Positions 56,551 to 64,000 of a DNA stretch of 64,000 nucleotides are shown here, piece by piece. Position numbers and translations under genes: made by a program. The stretch's first letter is position 1. Every line of letters begins with the position of its first letter. The DNA is taken from assembly GCA_964036665.1 (NCBI GenBank), contig OZ038526.1:6572001-6636000 (forward strand). The letters run 5' to 3'. This DNA is from Gordius sp. MW1 (lineage: Eukaryota; Nematomorpha; Gordioida; Gordea; Gordiidae). The notes beneath the pieces are model-generated. The model worked only from the letters and a program-made list of their open reading frames with translations, made no database searches and was not told the DNA's origin.

Positions 56551-57779
56551 AGTGGGGAAACAGTAATTTACCGAGGCCGAATAATTACTTTTAAAATTAA
56601 AGATTTAAGGAAGGAAAAAATGATAATTTTTAGTATTAAATTTGAAAGAATTTTTGAATTAGATGGAGGCCGCCCGCCCCTCCCTTCCACCTCTTGCCTA
56701 CCTCCCTGTTGTTTCATGCTTGGTATTAACTGCAATTATAAATAAGATATTAATTAACTCATGAGGGATGGTAAGCACTTCGTTAAAAAAGATTTTAAAG
56801 CAACACTACTCTTTATATTTATTTTGAAAACAACAGCCTAATAAAAACCATTCACAATTTTCATATAAAAAATTACAAGGTTAATTTGAAATAACGTGGG
56901 TTAACATTTTTCTAAACATTTTTTTAACATCTATTTTTAAATTACCTTGTAAAACATCTCCGGTTTTTCCTGATCCCAGATGCTTGACACATCGAATAAT
57001 AGATTTTGAGTCTAACATGAATAAATTGCTAATCAATTTCTAGGTATTTTTAAGTTGAATTAAAAAAATTATTTTCATTTTATATGTTTTGATTTTATAA
57101 ATTTATTATAAAATATATTAAAATATTTAAATCTTTATGTTGTACCAGGTAGGGAACCACTAGATCGTGTTCTTTCTTCTTTCGCTGGGGTTGCCAATGA
57201 TATCTATCAATATTATTTTTATATAAGCACAATGCTGAATCTGAAATACTTTTAAAAATTAATTAATATATATGCTCTTAGAAGATTTTACCCTCATAAT
57301 TAATGTTCTTCATATCTATATTTTCGGGAATTATCGAAAATATATCTATGAAGAATATTTGCTTTTATTTTAAATATTCTTTTGTAATTTTATAAACAAG
57401 CTAAAATTAGTGCAATTAAAAACATTAATATGGACAAATACTTTGGTATTTGTTTGTTTGCTTTTTCTGGGGATGCAACAAAAAAAGTTACCCATATCTA
57501 GAAAAATATTAATTTAATTTATAATATAAAAGAAAGGTAATACTAATTTTTATATAAAAAATATATAACAATAGATTTTTAGTTGTGATTTTTAATATCT
57601 ATTTATCTATATATATAAAAATCTTATTTAATATAAATTACTTGATTTTTTCTCTGGCAACTTTTTTAAATTTGAGAAAGCAATCTAACCACTAAGAATG
57701 ATAAAATGTCAATTAATTACTAATTAATAATACAACTATCATACATTAAAGCTCTAATCAGCAAATTAATGTCATTGTT
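56551..57779. other. 3' flank of the truncated Helitron, left arm
   Basis: A GC-tract segment (56545-56715, with ggaggccgcccgcccctccc) resembles the GGGCGTAGCCAGG MITE family and begins where the helicase reading frame ends. The rest is AT-rich. The whole stretch recurs in inverted form at 58568-59796. Confidence 0.5.
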
Positions 57780-57904
57780 GGTTATGACGTTCATTGAATG
57801 TTTACCTCGCATATGATTTTTATAGTTTCATTTAATAAAAAAAGCCTATTATAAAAAAAAAATTAAACGAAATTGTACTAATAAAAAATGAGAACAAATT
57901 ATTG

Positions 57905-58095
57905 TGCTCAGTATTTAATTCAATTTTTGCTCAGTAGAATAATCAATTGCTCAGTAGAATAATTAAATGATCAGTAAAATATTAAAATGCTCAGTAAATA
58001 ATTTAATGTTCAGTAATTTAATTATTTGCTCAGTAATTAATTCATTTGTTCAGTTATTATTTCTATGTTATTCAGTAAATTTTTGCTCAGTAACT
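57905..58095. repeat. Interspersed TGCTCAGTA repeats
   Basis: About ten copies of (T)GCTCAGTA or close variants (gatcagta, gttcagta) occur at roughly 20-bp intervals within AT-rich sequence. Such short, spaced, same-orientation motifs resemble transposase-binding subterminal repeats. Confidence 0.6.
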
Positions 58096-58190
58096 GAAAT
58101 TTAATTTTAAAATAAAATTAATATTTAGGCGAGATTTGAACCAGCAATGTCAATTCGTAGATGTCCTGTGTGTTATCTATGTGGTAAAAA

Positions 58191-58280
58191 GACATGGGTT
58201 TTGTTTAGTCGACTAAAAGTTCGACTAAGAAAAAGGACAGAATTCATTTTTGTCTGTTTTGGTGACATTCGTCAAAATTA
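58191..58280. mobile_element. Fragment of the GTTGTAAAAA MITE family
   Basis: gggttttgtttagtcgacta is followed by gttcgactaagaaaaaggac and ttgtctgttttggtgac, the internal arrangement of the element at 1997. The ends are incomplete. Confidence 0.4.
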
Positions 58281-58349
58281 TTGTTTACAGAGCTAATTAA
58301 ATTCTTTAAATGAAAATTGGTGAGCTAGATATCAGAGGTCAGATTTGTT

Positions 58350-58490
58350 AAAATTTTTCTGCCCGAACCCGGCCCGGCCCGATTTTATAATTAATCTGCC
58401 CGCCCGAGCCCGCCCGAACCCTTCCATGTGTCCGCCCGGCAATGCCCGAATTATCAGAGCTGCCCGAACTGCCCGGCCCGAAATCGTGTG
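58350..58490. repeat. CCCGGCCCGAACCC-type repeat cluster
   Basis: Clustered gcccgaacccggcccggccc and cgcccgagcccgcccgaacc motifs, as at 2935-3060. This may be the end of a decayed DNA transposon. Confidence 0.45.
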
Positions 58491-59796
58491 TTTTAAAATT
58501 ATTAGCACTAATATCGTTGTATTTTTTAAAAATTTTATCTTAATTTTTGATTTTTTTTAAAATGAGAAACAATGACATTAATTTCCTGATTAGAGCTTTA
58601 ATGTATGATAGTTGTATTATTAATTAGTAATTAATTGACATTTTATCATTCTTAGTGGTTAGATTGCTTTCTCAAATTTAAAAAAGTTGCCAGAGAAAAA
58701 ATCAAGTAATTTATATTAAATAAGATTTTTATATATATAGATAAATAGATATTAAAAATCACAACTAAAAATCTATTGTTATATATTTTTTATATAAAAA
58801 TTAGTATTACCTTTCTTTTATATTATAAATTAAATTAATATTTTTCTAGATATGGGTAACTTTTTTTGTTGCATCCCCAGAAAAAGCAAACAAACAAATA
58901 CCAAAGTATTTGTCCATATTAATGTTTTTAATTGCACTAATTTTAGCTTGTTTATAAAATTACAAAAGAATATTTAAAATAAAAGCAAATATTCTTCATA
59001 GATATATTTTCGATAATTCCCGAAAATATAGATATGAAGAACATTAATTATGAGGGTAAAATCTTCTAAGAGCATATATATTAATTAATTTTTAAAAGTA
59101 TTTCAGATTCAGCATTGTGCTTATATAAAAATAATATTGATAGATATCATTGGCAACCCCAGCGAAAGAAGAAAGAACACGATCTAGTGGTTCCCTACCT
59201 GGTACAACATAAAGATTTAAATATTTTAATATATTTTATAATAAATTTATAAAATCAAAACATATAAAATGAAAATAATTTTTTTAATTCAACTTAAAAA
59301 TACCTAGAAATTGATTAGCAATTTATTCATGTTAGACTCAAAATCTATTATTCGATGTGTCAAGCATCTGGGATCAGGAAAAACCGGAGATGTTTTACAA
59401 GGTAATTTAAAAATAGATGTTAAAAAAATGTTTAGAAAAATGTTAACCCACGTTATTTCAAATTAACCTTGTAATTTTTTATATGAAAATTGTGAATGGT
59501 TTTTATTAGGCTGTTGTTTTCAAAATAAATATAAAGAGTAGTGTTGCTTTAAAATCTTTTTTAACGAAGTGCTTACCATCCCTCATGAGTTAATTAATAT
59601 CTTATTTATAATTGCAGTTAATACCAAGCATGAAACAACAGGGAGGTAGGCAAGAGGTGGAAGGGAGGGGCGGGCGGCCTCCATCTAATTCAAAAATTCT
59701 TTCAAATTTAATACTAAAAATTATCATTTTTTCCTTCCTTAAATCTTTAATTTTAAAAGTAATTATTCGGCCTCGGTAAATTACTGTTTCCCCACT

Positions 59797-62700
59797 CTAA
59801 TTAAAATCCAGGCTATATCCATTTTCATTTTGGGATCGAACAGTTGCAAGAAGTAAAGTCAGTAAAAATGTTTTACCAGTTCTGCCAGGAGCATCTAAGA
59901 AAAATATATCTCCAGAGCCTTTATTAACAGCTAATAATATTGTATCATAAATGGCTTTTTGTTGGAGTGTTAGCCTTGGAATATTAGAGCGCACATAAAA
60001 CAAAAGATCTTCTTGGTTATAATTAAGTTCACGGTAGAATTCGGCATGTAATGGAGCGGCAGAAGAGCGATTAGGCGCAGGCATCCCCAATTGTATTAAA
60101 AGTTTATTCCCGATTTGTAAGCATAAATCTTCAAGAATAATTAAAGTTTGATTCTAATGTGACATTTGAGGCATGTTAATGATAGGATGTGAAGTACTAT
60201 TCCGATGAATAATATCTTCTGCCATGTGTGCTTTATATTTATCCCATAAAGATTTAGGATTTGACGGAGAGCATGAAGTCAATATAATCGCAAATAATTC
60301 ACGGATTTGTTTTGGATTTGTAGTATGACAGGCTTCACTGATGCATTCATCCCAATGATTATCGTGTTCTAATAGATGCATAGCTTGGCATGCACTGCGG
60401 AAAGTGGGATGTACAACACCGTCGACCACTTTTAATTCTTGGAAACATGTAGGACCACGTACATTAATTAAAAGCATGCGAAGAAAGAAACATTCATCTT
60501 GATTGGGATGGATAGTGTATAGTCGGCCTATCGCATCATCTTCGAATATGTCAGGGCGTCCATCGACATGCTTTCCACGTTTGCGACGGCAAAACGATCT
60601 GCTACGCGAATTCCATGTGTAGTAGGTAGGTACCTCTGAATAGAGCAGCGTCTGCGCAAAAACATCATGTTGGCATAGCTTGAAGAAAGCTGTGAGCGTT
60701 GTGTCGAGGGGGTTTAAGGCGATATGTTGGATATTAGCATTTGTAAAATAAACTCGCTGCCCATTTTCTAGATGCACGGCTAAGTGAACCACAGCAGGAC
60801 TACGGTCATGTATGGGGAAAGATAGAATACGCCACACAGCTTCATTACTGCTAATGTATTTTCCAGCCTGATACTGTGCGATTTCATCGGTGTGAAGGCT
60901 CCCTAATTGGGCTATGCTATCTGGTTGAACAGTGAAAACTGCCAAATCACTGCCTTTGTTTACATATTTACAAATATATTTGATAGATTTAACGGAGTTA
61001 CAATACTCAACGTTGATGTGAGCTTTGTATAAATTTAAGAGCAGAGGACTATATGGAACAACCCATCGGTTGTCCACCTCGACCGTTGCATTGCGTATGG
61101 GGATGGTTGCTACGTTACCACCATCTGCTATTGATCTTCTTTTGTACAAAGGGTATCCATCGTTGCCGGTAATTGTATTGCATACTAGGCTTCGAGGATA
61201 TCGCTTTGAGCATTTGCCGTCTATCATGCATGGCGATCTTGGATTAAGTGTTCCGCAAGGGCCGTGTATCATATTTTTCGTAACAATTTGGTACAAATCG
61301 TTATCTAAGTTGGGGTCGGGAATTTCAGCAGATATTAAAGCGTCGATTTGGTTTGACCTAATCTTGCTATATAGCCATATGAGTATATGGGCATGAGGCA
61401 AACCTCTCTTTTGCCATTCGACTGAATACATCCAGCAACGCACAGACCCAAATACCTCATGCTTAACAATGAGATTAATCATTGATTTAAGTTTTTGCCG
61501 GAAAACACGGGCGGTAATGTCATGCCTATCGAGAGGTAATTGACCAGGAAACAAAAGGTCTTTTATGTCGTCCCACGCTGGGTTGTATGTAAAAGTCATA
61601 AATAGGTCCGGACGACCGTATTTACGAACATACGCAATTGAATCTTGAGCGTATTCATGCATATGGCGTGGACTTCCTGTATAAGATGAAGGCAAAATGG
61701 TTAATCTCCTAACGTTAATGGTATTAGAGTCGTTACGAAGAGCATCTCGCAAATGGATATATTCTTCTGAGCGAAGTTTAGTCTGATTTAAGCGGATGTA
61801 TAGCAAACGCTCCGATTCAATTTGGCATACATATCCACGATGTATTGGTGGAATAATTGCCGGCATTTTAAAATAAAATTGTCCCCGTCCGCTCGAATCA
61901 TTATTCTGTATGAATAATAGTTCATAGCGCTGCATTTTGAGTTTGTAGGTTCGCCATTGATTGGATTTATCATCTTAACGTTAAAGTGATATCCGTCAGC
62001 ACCATCCCAAAATATAATTGGATATTGTAAGGGGTCATAGCAGCGATGAGTATCAGAAACTTGTGTCAAAGCATTGTTTCTCCTATGAAGCACAATGTCT
62101 CTAGGTTGAAATTGATCCCCAACTATAACAATGGCGACTTCATGTATAGTTGGGGCATTAAATCTTCTCCCATGTCCCGGAGGAGTTTTGTCAGCATGAA
62201 TGACTATTTTATGGGTATCTGAAGGCATTATGTCCAGTGCAGTTTTGAATAAACGCACTAAATTATTATTAGCATGAAGCGGCAACTGAAGCTGTGAAAC
62301 GATGGATCTTTTTAAACCGGTAAAAATGTCGAGGCGTGCACCTAATTCTATCTCATCATCTCCGATAAAATATAGTTGTAGGAACTAATGTTGCCTTTCT
62401 GGCAATGGAAGGAGGGAGCCGGCTTTATGATAAATTTGACCTTTCACCTTGAATGTAGGCATGAATTGTGTGGTTACAACATCAGCGCCAAACGACGTCA
62501 TTTGGAAACAGGAGTTGTATTTCCTGATGTTAGATAGAAAATGTTTAGAATCAGTGGTATAACCAGCCAGCAATGTTTTTAATGGCTCAGGCGGTTCTGC
62601 AAGGTGAGGCAGTTTAACTTTTCCGGCTGCGCAACACATTAAAGTCGTTTCTCCAGCAAATTTCAAGGCATTGCAATGAGGACACACAATAGACATAGTA

Positions 62701-62909
62701 CCAATGAGAACATGGCGACGTAAACTTTCAATATTAGATGGGTTAGAAAATGCTAGGCGGTTGCCTGCGGGTAATGGCTGAGCACGTGAAGGTGGCTGAG
62801 GCAGAGTTGCAGACTGCTGTAGTTCATTTTCAAGCTCAAGAGCACGCAATCGGCGCACTCGATCCGTATTTCGTGTTTTACGTCCAATAGATGTTTTCTT
62901 GGGGCGCAT
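59797..62909 (-). pseudogene. Helitron Rep gene, right arm, truncated in the helicase domain
   Basis: This is the second copy of the Helitron gene, read on the minus strand from an ATG at 62907-62909. It retains the zinc-finger-like start, the HUH motif (GLPHAHILIWL), the YICKYVNKGSD region and the truncated helicase start. Its lesions differ from those of the left arm. A Lys codon is a stop at about 62386. A frameshift follows VDMYAK near 61820. A stop lies just after NMPQMSH near 60155, and Walker A reads DAPGRTGKT with Arg in place of a conserved Gly. The left-arm deletion near 54050 is absent here. The copy is non-functional. Confidence 0.88.
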
Positions 62910-63039
62910 GAATCTAAAGTCGATATACAAAGAAAAAGAAATTTAAAAATGTATACAGGTCTGTGGGCAAAAATAAGATTTATAATGATATATCTATAAC
63001 CTGCTAATCCAACTTCAGGTGGATTTTGAGAATGGATAA

Positions 63040-64000
63040 GGATTGTTGTCAATAAAGCTCAAGTTGGCAGTGAAGCTCTAAAAACAATTATAAAAATTTA
63101 ATTATGAATTTAAATTGTTATTACCTGTTAGTAAAATCACAGGGATAAAAATTAAAGTTATAAGAATTGATAAGGATTGTTGTCAGTAAAGCTTTAAAAA
63201 CAATTATAAAAATTTAATTATGAATTTAGATTGTTATTACCTGTTAGTAAAATCACAGGGATAAAAATTCAAGTTATAAGAATTGATAAGGATTGTTGTC
63301 AATAAAGCTCTAAAAAGTTGGCAGTAAAGCTCTAAAAACAATTATAAAAATTTAATTATGAATTTAAATTGTTATTACCTGTTAGTAAAAACACAGGGAT
63401 AAAAATTCAAGTTATAAGAATTGATAAGGATTGTTGTCAATAAAGCTCTAAAAAGTTGGCAGTGAAGCTCTAAAAACAATTATAAAAATTTAATTATGAA
63501 TTTAAATTGTTATTACCTGTTAGTAAAATCACAGGGATAAAAATTCAAGTTATAAGAATTGATAAGGATTGTTGTCAATAAAGCTCTAAAAAGTTGGCAG
63601 TGAAGCTCTAAAAACAATTATAAAAATTTAATTATGAATTTAAATTGTTATTACCTGTTAGTAAAATCACAGGGATAAAAATTAAAGTTATAAGAATTGA
63701 TAAGGATTGTTGTCAGTAAAGCTCTAAAAAGTTGGCAGTGAAGCTCTAAAAACAATTATAAAAATTTAATTATGAATTTAAATTGTTATTACCTGTTAGT
63801 AAAATCACAGGGATAAAAATTCATAAGAATTGATAAGGATTGTTGTCAATAAAGCTCTAAAAAGTTGGCAGTGAAGCTCTAAAAACAATTATAAAAATTT
63901 AATTATGAATTTAAATTGTTATTACCTGTTAGTAAAATCACAGGGATAAAAATTCCAGTTATAAGAATTGATAAGGATTGTTGTCAATAAAGCTCTAAAA
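63040..64000. repeat. ~136-bp tandem repeat, seven or more copies (right arm)
   Basis: Inverted counterpart of 52903-53310, with motifs such as atgaatttaaattgttatta, aaaatcacagggataaaaat and aggattgttgtcaataaagc recurring every ~114-147 bp. It continues beyond the window. The copy number is more than twice that of the left arm. Confidence 0.85.

Larger units (their letters stand above)
52903..57779. repeat. Left arm of a giant inverted repeat
   Basis: This arm is the reverse complement of 58568 to the window end. Identity runs from the tandem repeats through the Helitron gene and its 3' flank to the shared boundary sequence aaattaatgtcattgtt. Arms differ by scattered substitutions and small indels, including some that change the reading frame. 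The arm is about 4.9 kb. Confidence 0.9.
57780..58567. other. 788-bp spacer at the centre of the giant inverted repeat
   Basis: This unique DNA between the arms holds three things: a cluster of TGCTCAGTA repeats (57905-58095), a fragment of the GTTGTAAAAA MITE family (58191-58260) and a CCCGGCCCG-rich tract (58350-58490). A 71-codon frame over the last tract is repeat-derived. Confidence 0.7.
58568..64000. repeat. Right arm of the giant inverted repeat, running off the window
   Basis: Reverse complement of 52903-57779. The arm continues past the window end inside its tandem array, so its true length is at least 5.4 kb and its outer boundary is not seen. Confidence 0.9.

Overview
The window is nuclear DNA from an animal, most likely an invertebrate. 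It is strongly AT-rich, its genes are split by GT..AG introns, and all three identifiable genes are animal families. Transposable-element debris takes up much of the remainder. The exact taxon cannot be read from the sequence. Exons were joined by hand: only splice pairs that keep the reading frame and match remembered family landmarks were accepted. No alignment was run.

Three host genes are well supported. (1) A four-and-a-half-LIM (FHL-type) gene on the minus strand (3606-10921) has five coding exons and a predicted 278-residue product. Its first intron holds a dead hAT element and a dead retroelement tail. (2) A Virilizer/VIRMA gene on the plus strand (21602-33400) has 21 phase-consistent exons and about 1594 residues. 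It encodes the scaffold of the m6A RNA methyltransferase complex, and the usual basic RGG-type C-terminus is not visible. (3) An ACOT9-type mitochondrial acyl-CoA thioesterase gene on the minus strand (34870-48112) has eight recognised exons; its N-terminal exon was not found. VIRMA and ACOT9 converge tail to tail. A possible last exon of an unidentified gene lies at 2570-2651.

The mobile-element part is rich and nested. At the left edge are two decayed Tc1/IS630-like transposase copies. A 2.16-kb element with inverted ends and internal CCAAT/ATTGG minisatellites (15517-17675) recurs as a tandem pair (41042-44376). That pair sits inside an RTE-like LINE, which itself lies in a 9-kb ACOT9 intron. 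Next to it is a near-perfect palindrome (44884-45678) with a third copy of its arm at 46492-46936. A 1.66-kb element with exact inverted ends (18742-20403) is filled with a ~160-bp tandem array. Several small inverted-repeat families (MITEs) are scattered throughout. A LINE reverse transcriptase lies at 50137-52451.

The last 11 kb (about 52903 to beyond the window end) is a giant inverted repeat. Each arm carries a Helitron Rep gene cut off just after the helicase Walker A motif, flanked by a ~136-bp tandem array. The two arms have different inactivating mutations, so they have diverged since duplication and are not simply one sequence assembled twice.
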